Shown in pieces: positions 40,835-53,490 of a stretch of 64,000 nucleotides of DNA. The stretch's first letter is position 1, and the number at the start of each line of letters is the position of its first letter. The translations under genes were made by a program, and so were the position numbers. Where the stretch lies: positions 2,304,001 to 2,368,000 of the forward strand of contig OZ005604.1 of the NCBI GenBank assembly GCA_963930655.1, given 5' to 3'. A model generated the notes under the pieces. That model was not told the origin of the DNA. It did not search any database and saw nothing but the letters and a program-made list of their open reading frames with translations. This stretch comes from Myrica gale (Eukaryota > Streptophyta > Magnoliopsida > Fagales > Myricaceae).

Positions 40835-42464
40835 TTACGGGGAGTCGTGCTCGATGACCGAAGCCAGACCAGTCACAGCCCTAACCCCAATTAGTGAGCC
40901 TTTAGGTTTAATCTCCGGTGGCTTCCATTCCTTCGCCACCGTTGCCTTAGCATCCTCCTCTCCAGAACTTTTACTCAAAGCGAAGACCGCCTCGCCCAAC
41001 TCGGTCTCATCCGCCGACTTCCCCTCCCCGCGACTCACTCTGAACTCGCCCCCGCTTATTATCTTAGAGGGGGACTCGGGAGGGGTCATTGAGGTGGGCT
41101 TGGAGCGCGGGTGGGGAGAGAGCCATTTCGCCTTGATGTACTCGGGCTTTCTCCATGGTGGAACGTGCATGCCTTTCTTCTGGAGACTCTGCTTTGCAGC
41201 CTCCGATACGATGGTGATGATCCTGTGGAGACGATCGGGCTTGCCGACGAAGATGTACGGAAGGTTCTGAACGACCGCCTTGTACCCCTTAGTTGGTCGA
41301 GCTATTTCGAATTCCGATCTGAAATCGATGTCGATGAGGAATCTCTCGCCCTCCATGATCGCGTCTATGTATTCGTACTCTCCTGCGGTTATAAATTGCC
41401 GATTCCATATTCATTTTCTCAGAAAGTTGTTCAATGAGAGAGTATATATTGAAAAGTTTCACATATTAGCTAGCGCTGGTTTCTGAATTTCCATCAATCT
41501 AGTGTCAATTTTTCCTCCGCAAACAAATAGATTACTTGAAAACTAAAAGAAATCATCTATCTTCACTATGCTTCTAATTTCTTGACATTTTTTTCTCCTC
41601 GTCCAAGCGCAAAACAAATTAGCTATTTTTTGTTCTTTTTTGCCCGAAAATTTCTGCATGTTTCCCACCAACCAAACAGAGAAGACAGACACCCTTCGCA
41701 ACACAGAGAAAGACACCTGCGCAACACAGACAGACAGTTCGAGTGTGTGTGAGAGAGTCTGAGAGAGGTAAATACCGGCGGGGTAGGAGGGAGATTTTTC
41801 CCAGCGAGATTTGCAGATCGAGGCGTCGTATCCCAGGGCCAGCAATCCATCAGTCACAATCTTCCTGCAAAACCCGTCTTTACGCCTGCATATCTTATTC
41901 TTCTCGACAACCTTCGCAGTATCCGCTAGCAAATTCCTCTCCAACACGCTTGCGCACAGCACCATACCCTGCGGCCATGAATGAAAGCATTTTTAAAAAC
42001 CACGTATAAATGCCGTCCCGTAAAAATTAAAACAGAAGAAACAGAACTAAATTTCGAATTTATCCTTTCACCTTCAGTAATTCACAAGCTTCTGTGGAAG
42101 AGAAACAGTTGGAGTCGTTGAATGAGTCCGAATCGTCTTCGGAGCTATCGATACAGTTCCGATTGAAGCAGTTGCAGCGGTTGCGGCCGCACTTAATCGC
42201 CTGCTTCTCGTTGTTCTCTTCGATGAAGTTCTGCACCATCCTAGACAAGCACGCTGAGCTAGGCTCGAACTCAGAAGACGAGCCATTACAACCGTCCTTG
42301 TTCAAATGCGGCTCCTCGACGGCGACCTTCTCCGGCGCAGGGGAGGAAATCCTTAGAACGCTAGGGAACTGTCGCTCGAAAAGCCGCTTCAGCAGTGACT
42401 TAACCACCGGCTTCACCGGCTCGAGCTCTTCAGGCGAGGGAGAATCGATCGGTTGGATCTTCAT
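40835..42464 (-). CDS. DUF506 family protein (PDDEXK-like), 377 residues
   Basis: Three exons (42072-42464, 41776-41968 and 40835-41382) sum to 378 codons with stop. The protein belongs to the plant DUF506 family, classed as PDDEXK nuclease-like, with no firmly known biochemical role. Visible family marks are the Ser/Glu-rich N-terminus, a Cys-rich patch (CGRNRCNCFNRNC), LLALGYDASICKSRWEKS, YEYIDAI, FLIDIDFRSEFEIARPTKGY and the closing LPYIFVGKPDRL followed by HVPPWRKPEYIKAKWLSP. The conserved Asp-Ile-Asp-Phe-Arg and Glu-Phe residues, the likely remnants of the nuclease-like core, are present. The last 90 residues are polar and low in complexity. The first in-frame ATG was taken as the start because it gives the usual N-terminus. 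No sign of decay is seen. Confidence 0.9.
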
Positions 42465-45128
42465 TGGGAAAGGCGCAGCGTGACTGTATCACGAGAAATT
42501 TCTCCAACGGCGCCTCCGATTTTCAATTTACCATTTTGTCCTCCAGTTACAAAACGTTTGCCTCCCGAAGCAATCACAGAGCCTACACCTCTTATGTCTT
42601 AACTCCTATAAAATCATCCAGCCACCTGGGATCTTCGCCCTCGATTTCAAAATTCGAGAGGACGGAGAAACCTATAATCTGGCCGGAAATCAAAGCGCTT
42701 TCTCCCCAAAATTCGAGACGCTCAAGCTAAAGCTAAACAAGTACCTATAATCAGCGATTATTATATGGTATATTGCCTCTGATTTTCAAGACGAAGCATG
42801 GAATAACTTCAAAACACTGCTAAGTAACAACAACAACCAAAAAAAGGGGTCGCTTTTGCTTGGGGTTTTACAAAATAGAGTTAGCGTTCCCTAAAGATAC
42901 GACGGTAAGAGAACGTAACGTTTGCGTTGCGTTTTGGTGACGAGGAAAACGATCAGTCGCCGGATCCATTATTTTCCGGCGAATATTAATTTTCAGGCGA
43001 TTTGATCGCCAGAAAATGCCCCGGTGAGCGAGAGACGGAGTGAGAGTTTTCGATTGTGTGGGTTTGGCTCTGCCTCGTGGGAGGGGCGCTATCAAACAGA
43101 GACCGGAAGGTGTGAGGCAATTTAAAGGGAAATGGTGAGGGTGCTGACTGGACTGATCCGACACGTTGTTATCCAATGTGGCAAGAAATTGTGAGCTCCC
43201 GGAGGAATATACGTGTCAGATATTGAACGCGTTGGTTCCCGTAGTTATGCATACACGATGCCACGTTAGGGTTTAGTGAATGCAGAGCGGAGTCTGAATA
43301 AAGAAAATGGACCATCTACCTTCTAACGCCCCCTCCTTACACAAAGCGTACGGAGGTTTATCAGTAGGTTCCTTTAAAACGACCTCACGAGGAAGTAGTT
43401 TTATCTTCTGGTTGCAGTCTGACGAAAAGGCCCTGCTCTAGGCGATCGAAGAGACTGAATGATAGCCAACATCTAGTCCAGGATGCTACGGACCGACACG
43501 AATAGTTTGGTAAATGCATACGTCATTAACGTCTATTTCCGGGATGGGAAGTGGAAAATTGTCCGGAAGGTGACGGTGGTTGAAGTGTCGTATTAGACGA
43601 AATTCCCCTCAGGGACCCAAAAGGCAACGACAGATTTACAAGATTAGACAGCGAATATCGTTTTTGAGCGGGCTAATCTAGACAGAAGGATAACGTGGCG
43701 TGGTCATCTGGGAGCTTGGAATTCAAGTTACCACTAGGCTTTAATAAAATCTGACCGCAAACCCGATTGGATTACAAAATCAGACCGAAATTAACATATA
43801 ACTTATATTTTTTTAATGTAATTTACAAACTTAAAATTTTTAATCTTAACGTAAATTAAAACTCTAGCTTTTGACATGTATTTCTCCATTCAAAATTAAC
43901 TTCAAAAAATTTAATTTTTTTTAAAAAATGAAATCATTCTGAGACACTTAAGTGGATCGGACCGGTCTGATCCTTCCATATAAGTACAACCGAAATTCGG
44001 TCCGACTGAATTTCGATCCAAAAATCGAACCGTATTTTCTGTTGTGCAGCACTAATTCCAACCATATAAGAGAATTAATAAGTTGATTGTCAACTCTATT
44101 TTTATTTAGCAAAAAAAAAGTTTGTAAAGATATTTCAATTTTAAGTAATTGAGTTCAATAAAACTTCACATGGATAGACTCAATCATGGTACGAGGAAGA
44201 ATATGGACACATTAGAAACCAATATTTGTTTTGTATAAAAAGTTTTGAATATAAGAAACTATTTGTTTTAATAGGGTGATAGTGCTAGAGCGGAGAAATT
44301 AATTACTATAAATGTCTATTTGTCGTTTTATGTCTTTTCTACTGTTTGGTATCAGGGAAAACTGGATATGGCCGTATTATTAAAAGATGCACATATGGCC
44401 ATGGTTATAACTTGTCGGGACAAATGAAACATTTACTTACATGCTTAGAGTTTATATATTTATTGGAGTGAAATCTGCCTAATTGATTGATAAATATCGG
44501 ATCGGTGTAATTTTTAAATTACACAAATCATGTAATTTAGTTGGAATTTTTCCGATGCAACAAAATCATGGATTGCTTAAAAAAAACTAAATGGTTAGTC
44601 TCAAATTAATAAAGGTTTGAGTTGGATACTTGGGTGTGTTACCGGTTTGCACAAGTTGGGTAAAAACCACTTGCGCCAAAAGCGGTGGTAATGTGATAAT
44701 TCAGTGAGAAATGGGGGGCTTAGTCGGAATTATAAGGTGTTTGCGGTGGTGGAACTGGAAGCATTCAAATTCAAATTGCCGATGAGGGGGCATTTGGTGG
44801 TACTTTCTTTTGGACTGTAACGGATGAAATATGGAGGGCTATATTTGGAAAGCCACTTTTTTTTTATCTTTTCGGAATTGAATAGATTTATGGTGTCATT
44901 TTAGCAAAGACACGCGGCACAAATTTGACGGGGACGTTAATACTTTGTCGCTGGGTTCACAAGATCACGACACGTGTTCAGTTACGTGTTGAAGGATCCT
45001 AGAAATAATTAAGAATCGCTCTTGTCCGAATCGATTGTGTTTTTTTAAAAATTTAGGATTATATAGAAGTTTGAATATTTTTGTTAAATAGTATTTTTAT
45101 TAGTGTTTGTGTAAAGTAGGGAGATAAA
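42465..45128. other. Gap upstream of the DUF506 gene
   Basis: The first several hundred bases are the DUF506 promoter and leader. They include pyrimidine/purine-mixed GC-richer DNA up to about 43,300. A moderately complex region at 43,300-43,740 shows no recognisable gene. From 43,740 to 44,050 there are paired words such as AAATCAGACCGAAATT and CCGAAATTCGGTCCGACTGA that look like a decayed hAT-type end. The rest is AT-rich. No gene was found. Confidence 0.4.
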
Positions 45129-45856
45129 GGGTTAATGACCAAAATAGTCCCTGAGTTTTATGGCCTTTATCGATTTGGTCCCTGGGTTTCCAATTTGGTC
45201 ACATAAGTCATTAGGTTATCCTCATTTATCAATTTGGTCCATGGGTTTCCAATTTGGTCACATAAGCCCTTAGGTTATCCTCATCTATCGATTTGATCCT
45301 TCCATCCAATTCTGTCTCTTTCGTGCACAGTCAGCTAACGGTGGGTCACGTCACCACCAATAACATTTCGACACGTGTATGCTTTTTTTATTATTTAAAA
45401 AAAACTCACGTCCACCTGACATATTTGTAAAAAAGAAAAAAAAAATCGAACAGGGGAGACCCCCCATTTGATCGACGAAGGGAGCTCAAATCCATGTTTT
45501 ACCAAAAATCAGTCATGCTGGTCGTCTATTTTTCACGGAGCGAAGAGATATCCAATCTGAAGCTGTTCGTGATCTTTGAGATTTGAATCGTGTCGTGGAT
45601 TTTCTATTTGTTGCTCTTTGTTTGCAGATTGATTTGGGGGTAGTGGCTCATTTTGATGAGACGTCAAAGTAGAAATTGGACGGAAGGACCAAATCGATAA
45701 ATAAGGATAATCTAAGGACTTATGTGACCAGATTGGAAACCCAGGGACCAAATTGATAAATGATGATAACCTAAGGACTTATGTGACCAAATTGGAAACT
45801 CAGGGACCAAATCGATAAAGGTCATAAAACTCAGGGACTATTTTGGTCATTAACCC
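45129..45856. mobile_element. Mutator-type MITE with perfect 9-bp target duplication, 728 bp
   Basis: The element begins GGGTTAATGACCAAAATAGT and ends with the near-perfect complement ACTATTTTGGTCATTAACCC. The flanks are identical 9-mers GGAGATAAA (45120-45128 and 45857-45865), the size expected for Mutator-like transposons. The arms contain internal repeats of an ACCAAATTGGAAACCCAGGG-like unit of about 60 bp. The middle has no coding sequence for a transposase. Confidence 0.9.
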
Positions 45857-46839
45857 GGAGATAAATGATTTGATGTAATTATTTAATAAAAAAATATTAT
45901 GTTTATATGAAAAAAGTATAGATAGAAAATTTATGTTGAATAAAAAAGTAAAAAGTTGTTGGAGTTTGTGTAAAATGTATTGATTTTTGTGTTTAAATTT
46001 TGAATATGTTCGATGGTAATTTTGTGAATGTATTTGAATCCTGAAAAAATTGTAAAAAAGAAACGTAACCTTGATGAGATCAAGACTTCCAATTTACCGT
46101 GGAGTACCCAACTATTTACGGCAGGTAATTTTACCACTTGTCTTCCCTTTCCCAGCCTGAGGTTATATATTTATTGGGTTTAGATATAAAGTATATAATT
46201 TACTATATTATATATGAAATATTCATCTCTCTCGAATGTCTTTAAATATTTACGGTTATGTAAATGAGGATTGAGTAGGTTAAAAATTAATAATTTTGAC
46301 CTTTAAAAATTACAAAAAACTATTTGTTAAGGTTATATAACTTTATACTAATCACATGCAATTATTTTCTATATTTTAAAATTTTAATTTTGCTTTAAAC
46401 TAATACTTAGCTAGACAATGAACTATAAGTGTTCCTCCTAATTATTAGTATTCCTATTTACAATCAATCCTATCAGCAAAACAAAAGGAAACAAACTTTT
46501 GGTCATTTTTGGGGTCAATTTGAACATAACAAAATTATTTTTATAGATAAGAGATAACTATATATATATATATAGTTTCCATACTCAACATATCCTTTAA
46601 CTAAAAATACGCAAACAATTTAAATATTTTTGTAAGAAATCCACTATAATAAAATAGCTTCTCAAAATTATCATATTAAATTATTATTATTATTTTAAAT
46701 AAATATAAAAAATTATTTAAATAACTTCTCTATTCACTTTTCACCGATTCCAACACCTCAAAATATTAAACATCATACATTTTAATAATTAAATATCACA
46801 AAAAAATATATCTCAAAAAATTGTAGGAAATTGGCATTG

Positions 46840-47120
46840 TAGTCCTCAGGTTTTACGCCTTTTTACGTTTTAGTCCTTAGGTTTCAACTTTCAAATCCAA
46901 AGTCTTTGGGTTTAGATTTTTTTTACAAAATGGTCATTCCGTCAGGAATCCGTTTGTTTTCCTAACAGAAGGGCCACATTAGCTGACAACTCAGCAGCTG
47001 ATGTGGTAATAGAAATTGACAGTTTAGTCCTTAAATTTTACGTCGTTTTATTTTTTAGTTCTTAGGTTTATTTTTTAAAATTTTAGTCATTCAGTTTACA
47101 TTTTTTGACTAAATGATTCT
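46840..47120. mobile_element. Solo end of a Mutator-like non-autonomous element
   Basis: The stretch has the same grammar as the arms of the other Mutator-type elements here: GTAGTCCTCAGGTTTTACG, CGTTTTAGTCCTTAGGTTT, GGTCATTCCGTCAGGAATCCG, then GCTGATGTGG and a second TTTAGTCCTTAAATTTTACG. The matching opposite arm was not found, so it is either truncated or both arms lie in tandem. Confidence 0.45.
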
Positions 47121-48430
47121 TCCATCAAGAATTACTGTTCAAATTTTGAAATACAAATTTTGACCTTGAATATTGAATAATAACATGTTATTTTTAGTTT
47201 TGATAATTTTAATAACATATTTAATAGGACTAAAAAAATTTCAAAATTTAATATAAATCTTACAAAATCTATAATTTTTATTAAAACACTATCTCAAATA
47301 GTAAAAAAAATTATTTTAGAGAAGTAAATGAAACGCCATGGGCAATGGGCCCTCCAATAGATATGTCCAACTGTTTTGATGGTATTTGTCCCCACCTCCT
47401 CTTTCTCGGACTCACATGGTCGACCTCATCTCACAGTTCGCAGTTCGCACTCAACTGCTTACTCTTTCTAAAAGTCATAGGCTTGGAAATTAAAAGGTAA
47501 AGGCTACGAAATTACTTGACCAGAGTCCAGACAAGGGAACCAGGTCCCCTACGGTTATCCGAACACCAGAATAAAAAGGATGTCCTTGTTATATTGCACC
47601 GAAGAAAACAGACAAGAAGCTGTGGACAAACTGCAAAAGACAGAGATAATTCACCCGGGAAAAGTTGTATTTTATTGAAGGGCTAATTGGTCATATCTCT
47701 ATTAATAGTAGTATTTTCTAGACTACAAATTTTATCTATTCGTCCGAATATTAAATTAATATCAATATTAGTATTAATTAAAAGGCGTACTAATCTCTCA
47801 AAATCAATGATTTTATTATATGTAATTTTGAATATTAAAAAATGTATTTTAAATAATTAAATCACTTTCTTCGTGTTGATATGGGGCAGTTTGGTCATGT
47901 GTCGTTCTAGGAGCTTCCTTGTCACAATGATTTATATGAAAGGAAAAACAATTAGATTTACACCGATAGGAAAGTGAAATTACTCAATTAGGCAGTATGA
48001 TTAAGCGGATAGAATGTTGATATGTACAGGAGACACGGATTATAATGATGCCCAACAAGCAACGGACCCACTCCCGACTCCCCTAGTCCCCTGTAGCGAA
48101 AAATGGCGAAGCCTTCCAATTAAAAACATTTAAAAAATTAAAAATGTAAGAAACTTGGAATATGATTTACTTGGAGTTACTCCAAAATTTACCAGAAGAG
48201 ATGGTGACTTTTTGTCACTCAAGACTTTAACATAACTGAATAATATCAGCGTGTTCTCTGTTTCAACCATTTACTTATTTTATATATTCAAAGAGGATAT
48301 GCGTATTGCGTGGTCTAGTGACTAGTGCTGGTTAATGTCACGACCCCTTTTGTGGGTCCAGATTCAATAACTAAATTAGATTCTATAAAGTTTACAACCT
48401 CCCAACTTATTTTTACCGTTAAAATCTCGG

Positions 48431-48594
48431 TTCCTGTTATATACGCGAAAATCAAATTAATTATTGTGATAACAAAAATATAAAATTAGTTCTTATGATT
48501 TCGCTTTTGTTTCTCGTTAATTCCTCCACTAGAGATTAATTTTATTTTTTATTATCACAGGGACTAATTCGATTTTTGCGTATATCACAAGGAA
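48431..48594. mobile_element. Small palindromic MITE, about 164 bp
   Basis: The left arm TTCCTGTTATATACGCGAAA pairs with the reversed right arm TTCCTTGTGATATACGCAAA, and the complementarity continues through ATCAAATTAATTATTGTGAT against ATCGAATTAGTCCCTGTGAT. No coding sequence is present. Confidence 0.6.
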
Positions 48595-49529
48595 TAATTT
48601 TACATTTATCCTTTTTTTCTAATGTGAAGTGTGATATGTGAAATACATGACCTTCTCATGTTCTCATTTTAGGATGGTAGATGGATGACTAACAAAGGAG
48701 AATAATATCTCCCATTTTGTATTTGGGGTGCAGAAGAAATGGCGTGGGTGTAACCTTATAAAAGAGAGATCTTTGATTATAATACTCATAGGAGTAAAAA
48801 TATTGTCCCTTAATTAGTATGTGTGGTGATTGATCACTGTATCTATTCGAAATTTGCCGTGACGTTAAATTGATTGGTTACTTCTAAGTCCAGTGTAGAG
48901 GCAGTGTTGCGGATTGTCTCTCGTTATTAAAAAAAATAATCCTGGTTTTAATTAAATATTCTACATTTTAGACATTATTATTTGTACAAAATAATTAAAT
49001 AATTAACCCATAATGCAATTTTTTTTATTAATTTGGTATAAAAGTGTATGGGAAGTAATTTTATTTGATTAAAAGTAAAAATAAGAGGTCATCGAAAAGG
49101 AACACAAATTATGTCATTTGGGAATTGTGTGAACGATTTTCCGAATTTCCTCGTACCTTCTAGGAATTTCTTATTTGCTGTATGGCCCAGTTGATATCGC
49201 TGTCATTTTGTGGCCCCGAAATACATAGGCGAGTGATTCTCTATTGGGCTTATCCTTCCTGTGGGCTCCAGTGAAAAGGATAACTTTAACTGGGGCCCAT
49301 ATACGAGGATAATGGTTAATTATTGTGGGCTATGCTACCAAGTGGGGAGATTTTTTATTTTTTGTTTTATCACTTCAAGGATAGAGATTTCTAGGCCCAT
49401 TGAAAAAGAACTTTCCCCTGACCGACAGCCGAGGTAGACAAAACAGTGAATTTCTTGGCCCTCTATTCTCGAGAATATTATGACTTTTCTTTTTTGGTTG
49501 GGAACAATTTGAAATCGTAGGTTTTTTTT

Positions 49530-50712
49530 TTGTAAACTAGTTTCAAATTCATTATATTTTAGTAAAGTTATATAATTTTCGGTGTTTGATTGTTACATCA
49601 AATATATTTTTTGAAAGTATTTTTCATAATTTTATATGACTAATAAACTTAATTCTTAACATCAGGACGAGAAGCTTGCAACCCGACCCAAAAAAAAGCT
49701 AATCTCTTCGAGGGTGGGTTCATTTGAATGCTTTGGTTTTGAGTTAGAGATCTGAACGCAAACCTGTTTTTTTCTCGAATGTATGCTTCAAAACCCGACC
49801 CCACCTCAAATAAATAGAGAGAGAGAGAGAGAGGGGTTAAAACTAATGGGTCGGGTTCTTTTAAATGCTTTAGTTTTGAGAAAAGACCTGAACACAAATC
49901 TAATTTTTCTCGGTTCCTACTTCAAAACCCGACCCTGACCCCGAAAAAAGCTAAAATTGTTGCGGTTGAGTTCTTTTGAATCCTTTAGTCTCAGGTTATA
50001 GATTTGAACAAGACCCAGATTTTTCTCGGGTTCATGTTTCAAAACGTGAACCCAACCCTAAAAAAAGTTAAAACAGTCGAGGTCGGGTTATTTTCAATGA
50101 TTTGGTTTCGGCTTAGAGACCCAGACACGAACTTGATTTTTTTCTCGAGTTCATGTTTCAAAACCCGATCTCGACCCTGTAAAAGCTAAAAATGTCGTGG
50201 TCGGGTTCCCTTGAATGCTTTGGTTTCGGGTTAGAGACCTGAAGACAAACTTGATTTTTCTTGTGTTCATATTTAAAAACTCGACCCAAACCCTGAAAAA
50301 TTTAAAATTGTATGGGTCAAGTTACTTTGAATGCTTTAATTTTGGGTTAAAGACCTGAACACGAACCTGATTGTTTTCAGGTTTATGTTTAAAAACCCGA
50401 CCCCAACCCCATAAAGCTAAAACCATCAAGATCAGATTCCTTTAAATGCTTTGGTTTTGGATTAAAGACCCGAACACAGACTTTATTTTTCTTAGGTTCA
50501 TATTTCAAAACCTGACCCCAAAAAAAGTTAAAGCCATCGGAGTCGGGTTCCTTTAAAAACTTTGGTTTCTGGTTAAAGACATGAACACGAACATGATATT
50601 TCTCTGGTTCCTGTTTAAAAACTCAACCCCGATATAACCCGACCAGTTCGGGCTGAACTAGATCTATTTTAGGTCGGGATGTCGAGTTGATGGGTTTTTG
50701 GGCAACCCATAA
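49530..50712. mobile_element. hAT-like non-autonomous element with a tandem array, copy A
   Basis: The same components occur in reverse order at 61655-62404. They are an AT-rich end (about 49530-49665, shared words TTTTCGGTGTTTG and AATAAACTTAATTCTTAACATC), then tandem units, then a terminus GGGTTTTTGGGCAACCCATA. Copy B ends GAGTTTTTGGCCACCCCTA. Termini of the CACCCCTA type and GGTCGGG-rich subterminal repeats are typical of plant hAT relatives. Here the array is expanded to eight units. The family assignment is moderate. Confidence 0.6.
49665..50640 (+). repeat. Tandem array of about eight units of about 117 bp
   Basis: The landmark (G/C)(C/A)TTT(G/A)(G/A)TTT...AGA(C/T)(C/T)TGAAC recurs at about 49731, 49866, 49983, 50099, 50217, 50334, 50448 and 50560, so spacing runs from 112 to 135 and averages about 117. 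Each unit also has TTTCAAAACCCGACCC and a GGTCGGGTTC word. Units are diverged from each other, so the expansion is not recent. Confidence 0.85.
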
Positions 50713-51019
50713 CACTGGAAAAGGTAGGTTGGGAAAGAAGATTTATTATTTTAAAAAGTAATCCACTTTCAGGAAAGTTGAGCTGTGTTTTACGGGTGGC
50801 CAAATTAAATTTCGGTTGACCGTGTTATACGCGGCTCTCCAAACAGCCGAAAAAGTAGAGAAAATTACTTTTATAGAAAGTGAAATACATGAAAATAAAC
50901 GGAGCCTTAATGCTAACCGTAGTCTTTGGATCTCAATTTGGAGCCCCAGTTTCTGGCAACTCTGGTGGCTAACACTATGAAACTTGAGTTTTTCATAATA
51001 TTGGAGAACAAACTTCGCA

Positions 51020-51260
51020 CTGAGTTGCCTTAGTGGTGTGAGCCGATATGAGACTGTGGATAAGACACACGGTCTCAAGTTCAATTCTTTTCAAGCACCA
51101 TACTAAAAGCTACTTGAGTAGAGTCATAGAAGCAATGAACATGCGCTAAGTCTTTGAGGTTTGTTTGTAATGTTAAGACCTAACAGTAGGTCTAACCTGA
51201 TCAGATCTGTCTGAGCCATAGAGACGCTCAAAATTTTTCTTATTAATTGAAAAAAAAAAT
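51020..51260 (+). mobile_element. tRNA-derived SINE
   Basis: A Pol III A-box-like TGCCTTAGTGG (51027-51037) is followed about 40 bases later by a B-box-like AGTTCAATTCT (51078-51088). A non-coding body and a terminal A run (51249-51259) complete the SINE layout. The sequence does not fold as a full tRNA cloverleaf. No target duplication was resolved. Confidence 0.6.
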
Positions 51261-52678
51261 CGTTTACGAAGAAAGATAGAAACAATCTCATATCAAGGCC
51301 CAAGTATATGGAGAGAAAAGGTCTGGGTGTTTAACCTTTCGAACACAGATGCTTCCCACTCTACATTTTCAAACCCCATAACATTCCATACACGATTGTA
51401 GTCTTGTTGGACCTTAAAACAATGTATAAATATTGACACATTTATTGTGAGATTTTGAAATATAATAATAATAATAATAACAACTTAAGATTTAAATACA
51501 CTTTATACACTTCGATTATGGAGATTTTAATAACTTGTACCAAAAAATTATTTATTTTTATTATATTTTACCCACCAACGATTTCAAATATTTTACAATA
51601 TCTTCTAATATTTTCTATCAATTTTAAAGAATAGTGATTTTTTGGCACAAGAAATGAAGATTTTATCCTCATAAATTTTCATACTGTTGGTATTTTGTAA
51701 AGATCAAATCGTCATTCTATAGGCAACGAAATTAGTTTATATTAAAATTGATGAAAAATTATAACTGGTGGTACAAATGGTTTGAAATTAATAATTAATT
51801 AATGAAATGTTATGAATAATAATAATTTGACCCGTAATGTTTCAAAAAGGGTTAAAAGTTTATTTATTTTTTAAAAAAATTAAAAGAGAAACAAAGCAAA
51901 GGCAAGGATAAACGTTTTTTACCAACCCAAAAGAGCGATCAGCTTTTTTGACTCTAGAATAGAAGATAAGAGTTGATTTTTTCACACCTGCTCGAGTACG
52001 AGAGCCCTGTTCGGACTGAGGTCACTCTCTCTGCCTCTCTCCTATTGGCTCACCTGAAAGGATCTCCGTCCATCAGGAATTGGGCTGGCCTAGTGATTTT
52101 TTTTTGACTGAGCCCCTGATTTTACCCTTTATTCTTCCTCGGTACATAAATGTTTGTGTATTGAGGGTGATGTAAAGGTCACTGTTATTGCACACGGAAT
52201 TCAAAGATAAAATCTCAATTGGAGCGTGATCCCTACAAAAGCAAATCCCCCAATTTCTTCCACTTTTTTTTTTTATAGACGCCAATTTCTTCCGCTTACT
52301 TAGCTTTGCTTTACCTTAGTTTGAGCACTTGACCCCACATTTTTACTTTAATTTTTTTTCTTCTCAAACTCTTTGTGCTTTTTTACACTTGGCAGCTCAA
52401 TAGCCCTCCATGCGTTCGTGAGTATCAAGTAACAAAGCTGGGAGTCTAGTCTAGGTCGTGTCCCAATTTACTTTTCTAAAAATCTGTTTACTTTAAGGTA
52501 AATTAATAGATGACATGATTGCAAAATAAAGCTAGTCAAGAAAAGCTAAATCAACCTTGGGGAGCTATCTTGTATTTTACACTAACTTTGTTGAAAATTC
52601 AATTAGTTGAAGGATAATTGACAACATAGACAGTAGGAAGTTAGTGAGATTAAACTTTTTTTTTGTTGTAATTTTTTT

Positions 52679-52838
52679 CTTGAATTGTTTGGTAGAATTT
52701 TAAAGAGAGATAAACATAACAGTGAATTGTATACCATATAACGATGCTCATATAAAATTTTAGGTAGAATGAGTCTTATAATAAAGTCTATCTATTATGT
52801 CTATCTCTCTTTGAAATTTAAAGTACAATTATTACATA
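52679..52838. mobile_element. MITE-like palindromic element, copy 2 of a family
   Basis: It contains AAAGAGAGATAAACATAACA near 52702 and its complement ATTATGTCTATCTCTCTTTG near 52795, with outer GAATTGT/ACAATT words. The arms match the copy at 13171-13372. Confidence 0.5.
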
Positions 52839-53284
52839 TAAGATCTCAATCTAGTCAAGTGTATATGAAATTTGCATTGTGTATTGGACTCAGAAGGACC
52901 TAGTTCAATTTGATCACATTTGACAAACTTAACACCACGATAAGTTCGAAAGAGACTATACGTACCACAATTGAGATATTTTTCGAAGAACAATACTTAA
53001 AAATAGTGTATAACTAATTTCTGAAGTACAATTATCATATCAAGAGAGAACGGATCAATCCAAGAAGATTATTACATACGGGAAGTTATAAATCCAATTT
53101 TTTTGTATAGGAAGCTGATTTGGCATGGGGAATAAAAAAGTGAACTAAGAAAAGCTCATTAATATGTCTTTCCGTGGGCTGCCTAGACTCGGACCAAGGA
53201 TTACGCTCTTTTTCTCTTTTGGTGCATGGCCATTTCAAACAGAATCCCTCGTTTTCCTCAGCTACGCTTTGCATCATTACAGGG

Positions 53285-53490
53285 CATGTTTGAGCCCCAA
53301 ATAATTGGGGCCAAATATTTAGGTTTAATACTAAAAAATTCTTCACATGATTTTTTTTTATTATAATATTTATTAAAAATCTTCTCTCTCTTCAACTTTT
53401 CACCAACTCTCATAACATTTCTTTACTTTATAATATTTCTCAAACCTCAATACCCAAAATTTTCACCCTCACGCATCCCCATATGTTTAG
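53285..53490. mobile_element. Probable decayed Tourist-like MITE
   Basis: The left end GGGCATGTTTGAG resembles the complement of the right end CTCACGCATCCCC. The interior has the TTTCACCAACTCTCATAACA and CCCAAAATTTTCA words shared with the other Tourist-like copies here. A matching 3-bp duplication was not seen. Confidence 0.4.

Larger units (their letters stand above)
45857..49480. other. AT-rich repeat-laden gap
   Basis: No gene is seen. An isolated inverted-repeat-element end lies at 46,840-47,120, recognised from alternating TTTAGTCCTTAGGTTT-type words and a TCAGCAGCTGATGTGG core. A small palindromic MITE is at 48431-48594. The remainder is AT-rich with an (AT)n run near 46560. Confidence 0.4.

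Noticed and set aside
42868-43176. 102-codon minus-strand frame upstream of the DUF506 gene
   Set aside because: It has no family match and lies in the GC-richer leader or promoter region; no evidence of translation.
49640-50650. CRISPR-like spaced repeats
   Set aside because: Units are about 117 bp, diverged and contiguous without unique spacers, and sit in a plant transposon relative; this is an ordinary tandem array.
51020-51100. Possible tRNA gene at the A-box/B-box pair
   Set aside because: The two boxes are present but no acceptor stem or cloverleaf pairs, and an A tail follows, so it is a SINE.
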